64,000 nucleotides of DNA from Alphaproteobacteria bacterium (GCA_017983635.1 JAGOBA010000004.1:186001-250000), one strand, 5' to 3'; shown: positions 8,268 through 18,236, numbered from the stretch's first letter. Numbers and translations: made by a program. The notes: generated from the sequence alone by a model not told the origin.

Positions 8268-9239
8268 GTGAGCACTTCGTCCCAACTGATCAGAGCCGGC
8301 GTAGTCGGCGCCGGCGCCTTTGGCCGCCTCCACGCCCAGAAATACGCCGCGACCCCGGGGGTAACCCTGGTCGGGATCGCGGATGCAGACTTGGCCCGCG
8401 CTCAGACCATGGCCAACGACTTCGGCGTCCAAGCCTTCGCCAGCTGGCGCGCCATGCTGCCCCATGTGGACGTGGTTACGATAGCCGTCCCCGCCCGCGT
8501 CCATGGCGAGATCGGCGTCGGTGCCCTGAACCAGGGCAAGCACGTCTTTATGGAAAAGCCACTTGCAGCGAACCTGCGCGAAGCGGATGCGCTTGTGCGC
8601 CTGGCGGAGGTGCGGAACCTCGTCCTGCACACCGGCCACCAAGAACGCTTCGTCATGCGCCATTTGGGTCTGTTCGACGGCAACGTGAAACCGCTACGTA
8701 TCGAGAGCCACCGTGCGGCACCGTTCAACCCGCGTAACACGGATGTCAGCGTCGTGCTCGACCTGATGATCCACGACATCGATCTGGTCCACACGCTGAA
8801 CCCTTCCGCCGTCGCCGCCGTGCGGGCGAGCGAGCGCATGATGCATGCTCGCTCAGACGAAGTGTCGGCGTCCTTGACGCTTACCGACGGCATGCAAGTC
8901 GAACTCTTTGCCTCCCGCATGGCCGAAGCCCGCAAGCGCTTCATGCGCGTGACCTACCCGGACGGCGAGATCTACATCGACTTCCTCACGCGCGAGATGA
9001 CGAACACAACGCCGCGCAAGATCAAGCCGCTGGGCAGCACCGACGGTGTCGCGGACGGTTTACCGTGCCCCTCGACCGACCCGCTCGGCCATGGCGTGGC
9101 GCAGTTTGTCCGCGCCGTGCGGGAGGGCAGGGCGCCCGCGATCGCGCCGCGTGAGGCCCGCCGCGCGCTGGAAACTGCGCTCAACATACTCGACGCCGCC
9201 CGTGCGGCTGCCCCTCAGAAGAGAGCCGTTCATGCCTGA
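8268..9239 (+). CDS. Gfo/Idh/MocA family NAD(P)-dependent sugar dehydrogenase
   Basis: This oxidoreductase of about 323 residues has the N-terminal Rossmann motif AGVVGAGAFGRLHAQ and the family hallmark MEKPLA with its catalytic lysine. GTG 8268 is chosen because it places the dinucleotide fold eight residues from the start; ATG 8211 in the same frame is an alternative. The stop overlaps the start of a DegT/DnrJ/EryC1 aminotransferase by eight bases. Such pairs oxidise and then transaminate a nucleotide sugar. The closest functional parallel I know is GnnA/GnnB, which turn UDP-GlcNAc into its 3-amino derivative for lipid A; that substrate is an inference, not shown by the sequence. Confidence 0.85.
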   Translation: MSTSSQLIRAGVVGAGAFGRLHAQKYAATPGVTLVGIADADLARAQTMANDFGVQAFASWRAMLPHVDVVTIAVPARVHGEIGVGALNQGKHVFMEKPLAANLREADALVRLAEVRNLVLHTGHQERFVMRHLGLFDGNVKPLRIESHRAAPFNPRNTDVSVVLDLMIHDIDLVHTLNPSAVAAVRASERMMHARSDEVSASLTLTDGMQVELFASRMAEARKRFMRVTYPDGEIYIDFLTREMTNTTPRKIKPLGSTDGVADGLPCPSTDPLGHGVAQFVRAVREGRAPAIAPREARRALETALNILDAARAAAPQKRAVHA

Positions 9240-10395
9240 AGCAAACAAGGCTGAGACCCGCACCGCGCCGGCGGATGCGGGCCCGATCCGTTTCTTTGAC
9301 CTCGAAACGCCGAAGAAGCGCCTGCGCGCCGACATCGAAAAACGCTGGCAGAAAATCCTCGACCATGGCGCCTTCATCGGCGGTCCCGAAGTCGCCGAGT
9401 TTGAAGCGGCGCTCGCGTCCTATGTCGGCGCCAAGCACTGTCTCGCGGTCGCCAGTGGTACCGACTCCCTCGTCATCGCGCTCATGGGCGAAGAGGTGAA
9501 GGCGACCGATGCGGTCTTCATCCCCGGCTTCACCTACAACGCGACCGCGAACGCAGTGCTCGTCGCGGGCGCGACGCCCGCCTTCGTCGACGTCGACGCT
9601 CACACCTGCAACATGGACGTCGCCCATCTTGAAGCCCAAATCGAAACGACGCTCCGCGAAGGCAAGCTCAAGCCGCGCATGATCGTTGCCGTCGATCTCT
9701 ATGGCCTGCCCGCCGACTACGCCGCCATCAACCGCATCGCGAGGAAGCACGGCATGCTGGTCCTAGCCGACGCCGCGCAAAGTCTCGGCGGCGCGCAGAG
9801 CGGCCGCAAGATCGGCGCACTCACCGACATGACCGCGACGAGCTTCTATCCCTCGAAGACGCTGGGCTGCTACGGGGACGGCGGCGCGATGTTCACCGAC
9901 GATAGTGCCCGCTTCGACCGCTGGTCCTCGATCCGCTGGCACGGCACCGACGCGCAGAAAAAGGAATCGATCCGTGTCGGCGTGAACGGCCGTCTCGACT
10001 CGGTTCAATGCGCTGTGCTGCTCTCCAAGCTCACGATCTTTCCGGAAGAGATGAAAGCCCGCGCCCGCATCGCCGAACGCTATCGCAAGGGGCTTGGCAA
10101 CATCGTCGAAATGCAAAATGTCCCGGCCGGCAGCGACAGCGCCTGGGGCCTCTTCACGATCATGGTCGACAACCGCGAAGCCGTGATGAAGAAGCTGCAA
10201 GAAGCGGGTGTGCCGTCCTCGATCTACTACTACAAGGCGCTGCATCAGCATAAGGCGTTTGCCGCCTACGCGCCGAAGGGCGGCCTGCCGGTGTGCGAAA
10301 AGCTGGCGAACCGCGTGCTGAGCCTGCCGATGCACCCTTATGTGACCGACGAGCAGATTGACCGGGTCGTTGCGGCGGTTAAAGCTGCGGTATGA
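9232..10395 (+). CDS. DegT/DnrJ/EryC1/StrS family PLP-dependent aminotransferase
   Basis: This 387-residue sugar aminotransferase belongs to the fold-type I, secondary-alcohol group. It opens its catalytic domain with IRFFDLETPKKRLRADIEKRW, has GTDSLVIAL for cofactor phosphate contact, DAAQSLG with the aspartate that holds the PLP ring nitrogen, and SFYPSKTLGCYGDGG with the Schiff-base lysine. ATG 9232 overlaps the dehydrogenase stop, so translation is coupled and the two enzymes most likely act in sequence on a nucleotide-bound ketosugar. The next gene, a lipoprotein, starts within its stop (ATGA). A GnnB-like role in making 2,3-diamino sugar for lipid A is plausible but not proven. Confidence 0.88.
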   Translation: MPEANKAETRTAPADAGPIRFFDLETPKKRLRADIEKRWQKILDHGAFIGGPEVAEFEAALASYVGAKHCLAVASGTDSLVIALMGEEVKATDAVFIPGFTYNATANAVLVAGATPAFVDVDAHTCNMDVAHLEAQIETTLREGKLKPRMIVAVDLYGLPADYAAINRIARKHGMLVLADAAQSLGGAQSGRKIGALTDMTATSFYPSKTLGCYGDGGAMFTDDSARFDRWSSIRWHGTDAQKKESIRVGVNGRLDSVQCAVLLSKLTIFPEEMKARARIAERYRKGLGNIVEMQNVPAGSDSAWGLFTIMVDNREAVMKKLQEAGVPSSIYYYKALHQHKAFAAYAPKGGLPVCEKLANRVLSLPMHPYVTDEQIDRVVAAVKAAV

Positions 10396-10883
10396 TCGCA
10401 CGAACCGCCCCCCTCATTGTCGTGCTGTCGCTCGCGCTCGTCGCGTGCGACGGCCTCCTCAAGTCCGATGACCAGCCGCAGGCCAAACGCCCCACCGTCG
10501 ACAACGGCGAACAACTCGAAGCCGACATTATGGCTGGCCGCGTCGAAGTGATGCTGCAGCAAGCGCACTCGGGCCTTGGTGTTCTTGGTGTGAGCGCGCC
10601 GCCGCTCGCCGAGTTTCCCACCGACCGCGACACTTACCGCCGCCTCTCCGATGCGGTGACGCAGTACAATATCGTGAACAGCTCCGCCTGTGGGAGCGGC
10701 CTCGCCAAAGGCGACGCGTGCCGCTCTTACAGCCCGGCCTGGCTTGCCGGCGCACCCGCCACGCCAGCCGCCTTGAAAGCCGCCGCCGAAGACCTGCAAG
10801 GTACGGCCATGGGCCTCTGGGACACCGTCTGCGCCAAAGCAAAGGCAAAATCCGGCGATGAGAATTTCTGCGCTATCGAATAA
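10392..10883 (+). CDS. Small lipoprotein of unknown function
   Basis: This 163-residue protein begins within the stop codon of the aminotransferase (ATGA overlap). Its N-terminus is a lipoprotein signal: IVVLSLALVAC, with the lipobox LVAC placing the modified cysteine near residue 19 and Asp after it. In Escherichia coli an Asp at +2 would favour inner-membrane retention; rules in this lineage may differ. The mature part holds three or four further cysteines, including SSACGSGLAKGDAC, that may form disulfides. I do not recognise the family. Coupling to the sugar enzymes suggests an envelope role. Confidence 0.65.
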   Translation: MIARTAPLIVVLSLALVACDGLLKSDDQPQAKRPTVDNGEQLEADIMAGRVEVMLQQAHSGLGVLGVSAPPLAEFPTDRDTYRRLSDAVTQYNIVNSSACGSGLAKGDACRSYSPAWLAGAPATPAALKAAAEDLQGTAMGLWDTVCAKAKAKSGDENFCAIE

Positions 10884-10901
10884 TCGGGCATATTGTTGCC
10901 C

Positions 10902-12560
10902 ATGACCGCCTCGCTCAAAATCGCTCTTGCGCAGTTGAACCCGACCGTTGGCGATGTCGCCGGCAATCTCGTCAAGGCGCGCAAGGCGCGTGCCGAAGCC
11001 GCGGCGATGGGTGCCGACCTGATTCTGTTCAGCGAGCTCTTCATCGTGGGCTACCCGCCCGAAGACTTGGTGCTGAAGCCGGCGTTGCAGGCCGACGCCC
11101 GCACCGCAGTCGAAGCGCTTGCAAAGGAAACGACGAGCGGTCCCGCCGTGCTCATCGGCACACCTTGGGTCGAGGGCGGCAATCTCCACAACGCGATCGC
11201 CTATCTCGACGGCGGGACAGTGAAGGCGCTGCGCTTCAAGGTCGACCTGCCGAACTACGGCGTGTTCGACGAAAAGCGCGTCTTCGTGCCCGGCCCGCTG
11301 CTCGGACCCATCGACGTTCGCGGTGTACGCATCGGCGTGCCGATCTGCGAAGATATCTGGAAGGGCGAGGTGGTGGAGTGCCTCTCCGAAACCGGCGCCG
11401 AGTTCCTGCTTGTCCCGAACGGCTCGCCGTTTGAGGCCTCGAAAGAAGAAGTCCGCCTCAACATCGCGGTCGCCCGTGTCGTCGAAAGCGGCTTACCGCT
11501 CGCTTACCTGAACCAGGTCGGCGGCCAAGACGAACTCGTCTTCGATGGCGCCTCGTTCGTGCTGAATGCCGATCGCAGCCTCGCGCTGCAAATGCCCGCG
11601 TGGGAAGAAGCGATCACGCTCACCCACTGGCGCCGCGACGGCAAGCGCTGGACCTGCGAACCGGGCGCGAAGACCGTGCTGCCTGCCGGCCTCGACGCGA
11701 TCTACAACGCTATGATGCTGGGCCTCGGCGATTATGTGCGCAAGAACCGCTTCCCGGGTGTCGTGCTCGGCCTCTCCGGTGGCATCGATTCTGCGCTGAC
11801 CGCGGCCGTCGCCGTTGACGCGTTGGGCCCGGAGCGGGTGCGCTGCGTGATGATGCCCTCGCGCTATACGTCGAAAGACAGCCTCGACGATGCCGCCGAA
11901 GTCGCGCGCCTGCTCGGCACGCAGCTCGACAACATCCCGATTGAAGCGGCGGTTAACGCCTTCGCCGCCATGACCGGCCCGCTCTTCGCCGGACGCACGC
12001 GCGATACGACCGAAGAGAACATCCAATCGCGCATCCGCGGCGTGACCTTGATGGCGATCTCGAACAAGTTCGGTCCGATGGTCATCACCACCGGCAACAA
12101 GTCCGAAATGTCGGTCGGCTACGCCACGCTCTACGGCGACATGTGCGGCGGCTACAATCCGCTGAAAGACCTCTACAAGATGCAGGTCTTCGCGTTGTCG
12201 AAATGGCGCAACCAGCAAAAGCCGAAGGGGGCGCTTGGCCCTGCGGGCCGCGTCATGCCCGAACGCGTGATCACGAAGCCGCCGACAGCGGAACTGCGGG
12301 CCAATCAAAAGGACGAGGACTCGCTCCCGCCCTATGCGAAGCTCGACGACATCCTCGAATGCCTGGTCGAAAACGAGATGCCGATCGAAGACATCATGAA
12401 GCGCGGCCACGATCTCGCCACCATCAAGCGCGTCGAGCACCTTCTCTCGATCGCCGAATACAAACGCCGCCAAGCCCCACCCGGCGTCAAAATCACCCGC
12501 AAAAACTTCGGCCGCGACCGCCGCTATCCCATCACGAACGCCTTCCGCGACGCGACCTGA
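10902..12560 (+). CDS. nadE: Glutamine-dependent NAD+ synthetase
   Basis: This 552-residue two-domain enzyme makes NAD+ from nicotinic acid adenine dinucleotide using ammonia released from glutamine. The N-terminal nitrilase-type glutaminase shows the catalytic triad context: Glu in LFSELFIVGYPPEDL, Lys in LRFKVDLPNYGVFDEKR and Cys in GVPICEDIW. The C-terminal synthetase has the ATP pyrophosphatase loop LGLSGGIDSALTA and the later TGNKSEMSVGY. It ends with the typical RKNFGRDRRYPITNAFRD. ATG 10902 is used; upstream TTG codons in frame are unlikely. Length fits the long NadE class. Confidence 0.96.
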   Translation: MTASLKIALAQLNPTVGDVAGNLVKARKARAEAAAMGADLILFSELFIVGYPPEDLVLKPALQADARTAVEALAKETTSGPAVLIGTPWVEGGNLHNAIAYLDGGTVKALRFKVDLPNYGVFDEKRVFVPGPLLGPIDVRGVRIGVPICEDIWKGEVVECLSETGAEFLLVPNGSPFEASKEEVRLNIAVARVVESGLPLAYLNQVGGQDELVFDGASFVLNADRSLALQMPAWEEAITLTHWRRDGKRWTCEPGAKTVLPAGLDAIYNAMMLGLGDYVRKNRFPGVVLGLSGGIDSALTAAVAVDALGPERVRCVMMPSRYTSKDSLDDAAEVARLLGTQLDNIPIEAAVNAFAAMTGPLFAGRTRDTTEENIQSRIRGVTLMAISNKFGPMVITTGNKSEMSVGYATLYGDMCGGYNPLKDLYKMQVFALSKWRNQQKPKGALGPAGRVMPERVITKPPTAELRANQKDEDSLPPYAKLDDILECLVENEMPIEDIMKRGHDLATIKRVEHLLSIAEYKRRQAPPGVKITRKNFGRDRRYPITNAFRDAT

Positions 12561-12578
12561 CCCGCTATTACACGCGCT

Positions 12579-13916
12579 ATGACCACCACCGTCCGCTTTG
12601 CGCCCAGCCCCACGGGCAGGCTTCACGTCGGCAACATCCGTGCCGCGCTCACGAACTATTTGTTCGCCCGCAAGACCGGCGGTAAGTTCTTGCTGCGCCT
12701 CGACGACACCGATACCGAACGTTCGACCGAAGAAAACGCGCAGGGCATCTACGCCGACCTCGCGTGGCTCGGCCTGAAGCACGACCTTTTCGCCAAGCAG
12801 TCCGAGCGCGCCGATGCCCACAACGCCGCCGCTGACAAGCTGCGAGCGCAGGGGCGCCTCTATCCCTGCTACGAAACCGCGGACGAGCTCGACCGCCGCC
12901 GCAAGCGCCAGCTCGCACAGCATAAGCCGCCCGTCTACGACCGTGCAGCGCTCGCGCTTACCGACGAACAGCGCGCCGAGTTCGAAGCCAAGGGCCGCAA
13001 GCCGCATTGGCGCTTCAAGCTCTCCGGCAAGAGCGTCGAGTTCGCCGACATCATTCGCGGCCCGGTCCACATCGAAACCGCCTCGCTCTCCGACCCGGTC
13101 CTAATCCGCGAGGACGGGCGCTTCCTCTACACGCTTCCCAGCGTCGTCGATGACATCGACTTCAAGATCACGCATATCATTCGTGGCGAAGACCACGTCA
13201 CGAACACTGGCGTGCAGGTCGAGATTTTTGAAGCGCTCGGCGCCCCTGTGCCGCAGTTCGCGCACTTCTCGATGCTGATCGGCGCCGGCGGTGAGGCGCT
13301 GTCGAAGCGCCTCGGCTCGCTAGCGATCGAAGGCTTGCGTGACGACGGCATCGAGCCGCAGGCGATCAACAGCCTGCTCGCCAAGCTCGGGACGTCGGAC
13401 CCGGTCGTGGCCCGCGCCACGCTCGACGAACTCGTGGCCGACTTCGATCTGACGAAATTCTCCCGCGCCCCCGCGCACTTCGACCCAAACGACCTGAAAG
13501 CGCTGAACCACAAGCTGCTGCATGGCATGTCGTTCGACACTGTGGCGGCCGACCTGCAGCGCCTCGGCGTCGGCGGCGGAGCCCCATTCTGGGAGGCCGT
13601 GCGCGACAACATCCAGCTGCTGAACGAGGCGCGCGGCTGGTGGCACGTGGTGGAAGGCCCGCTCGATCCCGTCATCGAAGACGCCGCTCTGGCCGAGACC
13701 GCGCGCGCGCTGCTGCCCGCTGCCCCGTTTACCGACGCCACCTGGACCGAGTGGACCACCGCCGTTTCCGCCAAAACGGGCGCCAAAGGTAAGGCTTTGT
13801 TTAGACCGCTGCGGCTAGCGTTGACCGGCCAGCCCCATGGACCTGAGATGCGAAAGCTGTTACCCCTCATTGGTCCTGAGCGGGCGGCCAAACGGCTCGC
13901 CGGTCAGGCGGCATGA
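12579..13916 (+). CDS. gltX: Glutamate--tRNA ligase
   Basis: This 445-residue class I aminoacyl-tRNA synthetase starts RFAPSPTGRLHVGNIRAAL, where HVGN is the HIGH motif, and carries ALSKRLGS in place of KMSKS. Alphaproteobacteria commonly have two GltX paralogues, one of which may charge tRNA-Gln for later amidation; this shorter KRLG-type protein could be either. It follows nadE by 18 bases and may be co-transcribed. The C-terminal anticodon-binding domain looks complete. Confidence 0.93.
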   Translation: MTTTVRFAPSPTGRLHVGNIRAALTNYLFARKTGGKFLLRLDDTDTERSTEENAQGIYADLAWLGLKHDLFAKQSERADAHNAAADKLRAQGRLYPCYETADELDRRRKRQLAQHKPPVYDRAALALTDEQRAEFEAKGRKPHWRFKLSGKSVEFADIIRGPVHIETASLSDPVLIREDGRFLYTLPSVVDDIDFKITHIIRGEDHVTNTGVQVEIFEALGAPVPQFAHFSMLIGAGGEALSKRLGSLAIEGLRDDGIEPQAINSLLAKLGTSDPVVARATLDELVADFDLTKFSRAPAHFDPNDLKALNHKLLHGMSFDTVAADLQRLGVGGGAPFWEAVRDNIQLLNEARGWWHVVEGPLDPVIEDAALAETARALLPAAPFTDATWTEWTTAVSAKTGAKGKALFRPLRLALTGQPHGPEMRKLLPLIGPERAAKRLAGQAA

Positions 13917-14093
13917 GGCAGACGTGACGAATTTGACGATCAAGTTTGGCCTACCCACCGCGGCGCAAATCGTGCGCGCGGCAATCTGTATTTGCGGCTA
14001 ACGAACCTTAGCGGCCGCGCGCAACCGATTCCCTTCTCGCTAGAGACCGAATCCTAGAGCCGGCCCGGACGGACCGAGTTTGAGGATTTGACG

Positions 14094-15461
14094 ATGGCAC
14101 TGACGATCTACAACACACTGGCGCGAGAGAAGCAGCTGTTTAAGCCGCTCGACCCGACGAACGTGCGCATGTACGTCTGCGGCCCCACCGTTTACGACTT
14201 CGCGCATATCGGCAACGCCAGGCCGGTGATCGTCTTCGACGTGCTGTTCCGCTTGCTCCGCCACATCTACGGCGAGAAGCACGTGACCTATGTTCGCAAC
14301 ATTACGGACGTTGAGGACAAGATCATCGCCCGCGCCGCAGAACGCAAAGTCTCCATCCGCGAGCTCACGGAAGGGACCGCGAAGGTCTATCAGGAGGACG
14401 CGCTCGCGCTCGGCAATCTGCCGCCGACGCTGGAACCGCGTGTCACCGACACGATGCCAGAGATCATCGCGATGATCGCGACCCTCGTGGAGAACAAACA
14501 CGCCTACGTCGCCGAAGGCCACGTCCTCTTCGACGTCTCATCCAACCCGGGCTACGGCAAGCTCTCGCGCCGCGCGCTCGACGAGATGATCGCCGGCGCC
14601 CGCGTCGAAGTTGCGCCCTACAAAAGGAGCCCGATGGATTTCGTTCTCTGGAAACCCTCGGAGGCGACGATGCCCGGCTGGGACAGCCCTTGGGGCAACG
14701 GCCGGCCCGGCTGGCACATCGAATGCTCCGCGATGGGCGAGAAGCATCTGGGTGAAACCTTCGACATCCACGCCGGCGGTATCGACCTCATCTTCCCGCA
14801 CCACGAAAACGAAATTGCGCAAAGCGAAGGCAGCCACCACGGCAAACCGATCGCGAACTACTGGATGCACAACGGCTTCCTACAGGTCGAAGGCGAGAAG
14901 ATGTCGAAAAGCCTCGGCAACTTCATCACCATCCGCGAACTGTTGGCTGAGAAGAAATTCGGCGACCAGCAATGGCACGGCCGCGTGCTTCGGCTTGCGA
15001 TGCTCGGCACGCACTACCGCCAACCGACCGACTGGACGGTCGATCGCCTGCTGCAAACGCGCGCCACGCTGATGGAGTGGGCCCGCCTGCTGCACGGCGC
15101 GCCGTCGGCCGACACCGTGCCCGACGATATCATGGCTGCCCTCTCCGACGATCTGAACACGCCGGCCGCACTCGCGGCCATCCACGGCCTGGCGTCGTCA
15201 GCGCGCACGAACGAACAAGACCGCCGCCGCCTGAAGGCCGCGTTGAACTTCCTCAGCGTCTATGCCGACGAGCGCGATACGGATTTCCTGATCGGCCAAT
15301 CGGTCGACGCCGCGAAGGTCGAGACCCTCATTGCCCAACGCAACGCCGCCCGCAAGGCGAAGAACTTCGCGGAAGCGGACAAGATCCGTGTAGAGATCGC
15401 GGGCCTGGGCGTCGCTATCGAAGATGGTGCGTCTGGCACGACATGGAAGGTGATCTCATGA
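14094..15461 (+). CDS. cysS: Cysteine--tRNA ligase
   Basis: This 455-residue class I synthetase has [18 protein letters not shown] near the N-terminus, combining the zinc-binding cysteine with the HIGH motif (HIGN), and [10 protein letters not shown] for the KMSKS loop. Further zinc ligands lie in WHIECSAM and HHENE. ATG 14094 is supported by GAGGA seven bases upstream; TTG 14088 is less likely. The gene is followed by a 142-bp composite palindrome before cimA. Confidence 0.95.
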   Translation: MALTIYNTLAREKQLFKPLDPTNVRMYVCGPTVYDFAHIGNARPVIVFDVLFRLLRHIYGEKHVTYVRNITDVEDKIIARAAERKVSIRELTEGTAKVYQEDALALGNLPPTLEPRVTDTMPEIIAMIATLVENKHAYVAEGHVLFDVSSNPGYGKLSRRALDEMIAGARVEVAPYKRSPMDFVLWKPSEATMPGWDSPWGNGRPGWHIECSAMGEKHLGETFDIHAGGIDLIFPHHENEIAQSEGSHHGKPIANYWMHNGFLQVEGEKMSKSLGNFITIRELLAEKKFGDQQWHGRVLRLAMLGTHYRQPTDWTVDRLLQTRATLMEWARLLHGAPSADTVPDDIMAALSDDLNTPAALAAIHGLASSARTNEQDRRRLKAALNFLSVYADERDTDFLIGQSVDAAKVETLIAQRNAARKAKNFAEADKIRVEIAGLGVAIEDGASGTTWKVIS

Positions 15462-15482
15462 GCCGCGCAACCCTCTTTCCCT

Positions 15483-15624
15483 GCCCTTCTCCCCAAAGGG
15501 GAGAAGGTGGATCGCCGCGGAGCGGCAAGACGGATGAGGGCACACGCGCTCCGGCAGCGAGCCCTCATCCGTCACGCCGCACTGATGTGCGGCGCGCCAC
15601 CTTCTCCCGGATAGGGAGAAGGGC
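15483..15624. repeat. Composite intergenic palindrome (REP/RIME-like)
   Basis: The cysS-cimA gap is almost filled by a large imperfect palindrome. Each outer arm is itself a small hairpin (CTTCTCCCC...GGGGAGAAGG on the left; CTTCTCCCGG..GGGAGAAGGG on the right). They flank GCCGC-rich inner hairpins and a central pair GGATGAGGGC / GCCCTCATCC. Reading inward, the left arm matches the reverse complement of the right arm for about 55 bases with small differences. This layout is that of intergenic mosaic elements known from alphaproteobacteria (RIME-type). The right edge runs into the AAGGAG that serves as the cimA ribosome site. Confidence 0.8.
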
Positions 15625-15639
15625 AAGGAGCTTCTCATC

Positions 15640-17247
15640 ATGACCCGTCAGCGTCTCTACCTCTTCGACACGACGCTGCGCGACGGGGCGCAGACGCAGG
15701 GCGTTGATTTCAGCGTCGAGGACAAGCGCCAGATCGCGGGTCTGCTCGACGACTTCGGCATCGACTACATCGAGGGTGGCTGGCCCGGCGCGAACCCGAC
15801 CGACACCGCGTTCTTCGCCGCGCCGCCTGCTCTGAAGCACGCGAAGTTCATCGCCTTCGGCATGACGAAGAAGCTCGGCCGTAGTGTGTCGAACGATCCG
15901 GGGCTCGCCGCCGTGCTCGATGCCAAAGCACAGGGGTGCTGCCTCGTCGGTAAGGCCTGGGACTTCCACGTCGACATCGCGCTCGAAGTGCCGCGCGCCG
16001 ACAACCTGGCCGCGATCAAGGAAAGCATGGCTGAGGTGGCAGCCCGCGGCCGGGAGCCAATGTTCGACGCCGAGCATTTCTTCGACGGCTACAAAGCAAG
16101 CCCCGTCTATGCGCTTGCCTGCCTTGAGGCCGCGCTCGACGGCGGCGCGCGCTGGGTCGTGCTCTGCGACACCAATGGCGGCACGTTGCCGAGCGAAGTC
16201 TCGCGCATCGTCGCCGAGGTGACGAAGAAGTTCCCGGGCGATCGCATCGGCATCCATACCCACAACGACACCGAGAACGCTGTCGCGAACACGCTGGCCG
16301 CGGTTGACGCCGGCGTGCGCCAGATTCAAGGCACGCTGAACGGCCTCGGCGAACGCTGCGGCAACGCAAATTTGGTCTCGCTCATCCCGACATTGCTGTT
16401 GAAGAAGGGCTTTGCCGACCGCTTCGAGACCGGCATCGCGCCGGGGAAGTTGAAGTCGATCCTTCACCTGTCGCGCCGCCTCGACGAGATTTTGAACCGC
16501 GCCCCGAACCGTCACGCCGCGTATGTCGGCCCGTCAGCCTTCGCGCACAAAGGCGGCCTGCACGCCTCCGCCGTTCAGAAAGACCCGCGCACCTACGAGC
16601 ACATCCCGCCGGAAACCGTCGGTAACGTGCGCAAGATTCCCGTTTCCGATCAGGCCGGCCGCTCGAATCTGATGGGCAGCCTCGCCAGGCTCGGCATCGA
16701 CATCGACGCCAAAGACCCGCGCGTTGCTGCGTTGCTCGAACAGATCAAGGAACGCGAGTTCCTGGGCTATGCCTACGACAGCGCAGAAGCGTCGCTCGAA
16801 CTTCTGGCGCGTCGCGCGCTCGGTAAAGTTCCAACCTACTTCAAAGTCGAGGGCTTCCGCGTCTCGGTCGAGCGCCGCCACAACGCGCTCGGCGAAGAAG
16901 TCTCGGTCTCCGAAGCGGTGGTCAAGGTCCGGGTCGACAGCGAGCGGATCATGAACGTGGGGGAGGGGAACGGCCCCGTCAACGCGCTCGACAACGCGCT
17001 CAGGAAGGACCTCGGCCGCTACTCCAAATGGCTCGGGGACCTGAAGCTGGTCGACTACAAGGTCCGTATCCTGACGGCCGGTACGGAGGCCGTCACCCGT
17101 GTCATGATCGAAAGCATGGATGCTGCCGGCAATCGTTGGTCGACGGTGGGCGTGTCCCCGAACATTGTCGATGCCTCGTTCGAGGCGTTGATCGACTCCA
17201 TCACCTACAAACTGCTGCGCGACGGGGCGCCTCCGGCGCGCGCGTGA
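15640..17247 (+). CDS. cimA: Citramalate synthase
   Basis: This 535-residue enzyme of the isopropylmalate/homocitrate synthase family condenses pyruvate with acetyl-CoA to give citramalate, feeding isoleucine synthesis without threonine. It has the opening LFDTTLRDGAQTQGVDF, the metal-binding HTHND in GIHTHNDTENAVANTLAAVDAG, and GLGERCGNANL. The long C-terminal regulatory domain is present. The combination DGAQTQG and the two-domain length fit CimA better than LeuA. ATG 15640 has AAGGAG nine bases upstream, located at the edge of the palindromic repeat. Confidence 0.92.
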   Translation: MTRQRLYLFDTTLRDGAQTQGVDFSVEDKRQIAGLLDDFGIDYIEGGWPGANPTDTAFFAAPPALKHAKFIAFGMTKKLGRSVSNDPGLAAVLDAKAQGCCLVGKAWDFHVDIALEVPRADNLAAIKESMAEVAARGREPMFDAEHFFDGYKASPVYALACLEAALDGGARWVVLCDTNGGTLPSEVSRIVAEVTKKFPGDRIGIHTHNDTENAVANTLAAVDAGVRQIQGTLNGLGERCGNANLVSLIPTLLLKKGFADRFETGIAPGKLKSILHLSRRLDEILNRAPNRHAAYVGPSAFAHKGGLHASAVQKDPRTYEHIPPETVGNVRKIPVSDQAGRSNLMGSLARLGIDIDAKDPRVAALLEQIKEREFLGYAYDSAEASLELLARRALGKVPTYFKVEGFRVSVERRHNALGEEVSVSEAVVKVRVDSERIMNVGEGNGPVNALDNALRKDLGRYSKWLGDLKLVDYKVRILTAGTEAVTRVMIESMDAAGNRWSTVGVSPNIVDASFEALIDSITYKLLRDGAPPARA

Positions 17248-17333
17248 AGCCGGCTGAGAGTTTCACAGCGCGCAGTACAGCTATGACATTGGCGCAGGTG
17301 TACGCCAGCGTCCGCGTTTTGTAAGAAGGGTCT

Positions 17334-18236
17334 ATGACCACCCCCGACGCGAAGCCGCCGCGCAACCGCGGCGTTATCTACGGCGCCAGCGCCTATGTCA
17401 CCTGGGGGATCATCCCGATCTTCTGGAAGTACTTGGCGCACGTCGGCGCGGTCGAGATCGTCGCCCACCGCATCGTCTGGACGCTCATCTTCGCGTTGGC
17501 GGCGCACTCCGCGTGGGGGCGTATGCCAAAGCTCTGGGCGGCGCTGCGCAACCCGAAGGTGGTGCTGACGCTGGTGGCCAGCGCGCTCCTCATCGCCGTC
17601 AACTGGGGCATTTTCATCTGGGCCGTTACCGTTGACCGCATCATCGACACCAGCCTCGGCTACTACATCAATCCGCTGGTCAGCTTCGTGCTCGGCGTCG
17701 TTTGGCTTGGTGAGCGCCTAACAAAGGTCCAGTTGATTGCTATCGCGCTCGCGGTGCTCGGCGTTATCAATCAGACCGTCGCCATCGGCTACCTTCCTTG
17801 GGTATCGCTCGCGCTCGCGGTCTCATTCGGCTTCTACGGCCTCATTCGCAAGACCGTGGCGGTGGAATCGCTGGAAGGCCTCACCATCGAAGCGATCATT
17901 TTGATGCCGGTGTCGCTCGCCTACATCGTCTACTTGGTCTGGACCCAGCAAGGCGCCTACATGCATGTCAGCTTGGCGACTGACCTGCTACTCATTCTGG
18001 CTGGCCCGATCACCGCGATCCCGCTCTTGTTGTTTGCGGCCGGCGCCCGATTGGTGCGCCTCTCGACCATGGGCTTTCTGCAATACCTGGCGCCCTCCAT
18101 CAGCCTGATGATCGCCGTCTTCCTCTACCACGAGCCGTTCACGCAAGCGCACGCCGTTACCTTCGCGCTGATCTGGAGCGCGCTGGCATTGGTGTCGTGG
18201 GAAGCCCTGCGGCGTGAGCGCTATTCGGCGGCTTGA
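17334..18236 (+). CDS. rarD: EamA-family transporter RarD
   Basis: This 300-residue inner-membrane protein has ten predicted hydrophobic segments arranged as two EamA repeats. The N-terminal GVIYGASAYVTWGIIPIFWKYL and the HRIVW motif at the end of the second helix are typical of RarD. The family is named for chloramphenicol-sensitivity phenotypes, but its substrates are unclear. AGAAGGG precedes the ATG by a few bases. The 3' end overlaps the convergent LOG-family gene by 16 bases. Confidence 0.9.
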   Translation: MTTPDAKPPRNRGVIYGASAYVTWGIIPIFWKYLAHVGAVEIVAHRIVWTLIFALAAHSAWGRMPKLWAALRNPKVVLTLVASALLIAVNWGIFIWAVTVDRIIDTSLGYYINPLVSFVLGVVWLGERLTKVQLIAIALAVLGVINQTVAIGYLPWVSLALAVSFGFYGLIRKTVAVESLEGLTIEAIILMPVSLAYIVYLVWTQQGAYMHVSLATDLLLILAGPITAIPLLLFAAGARLVRLSTMGFLQYLAPSISLMIAVFLYHEPFTQAHAVTFALIWSALALVSWEALRRERYSAA

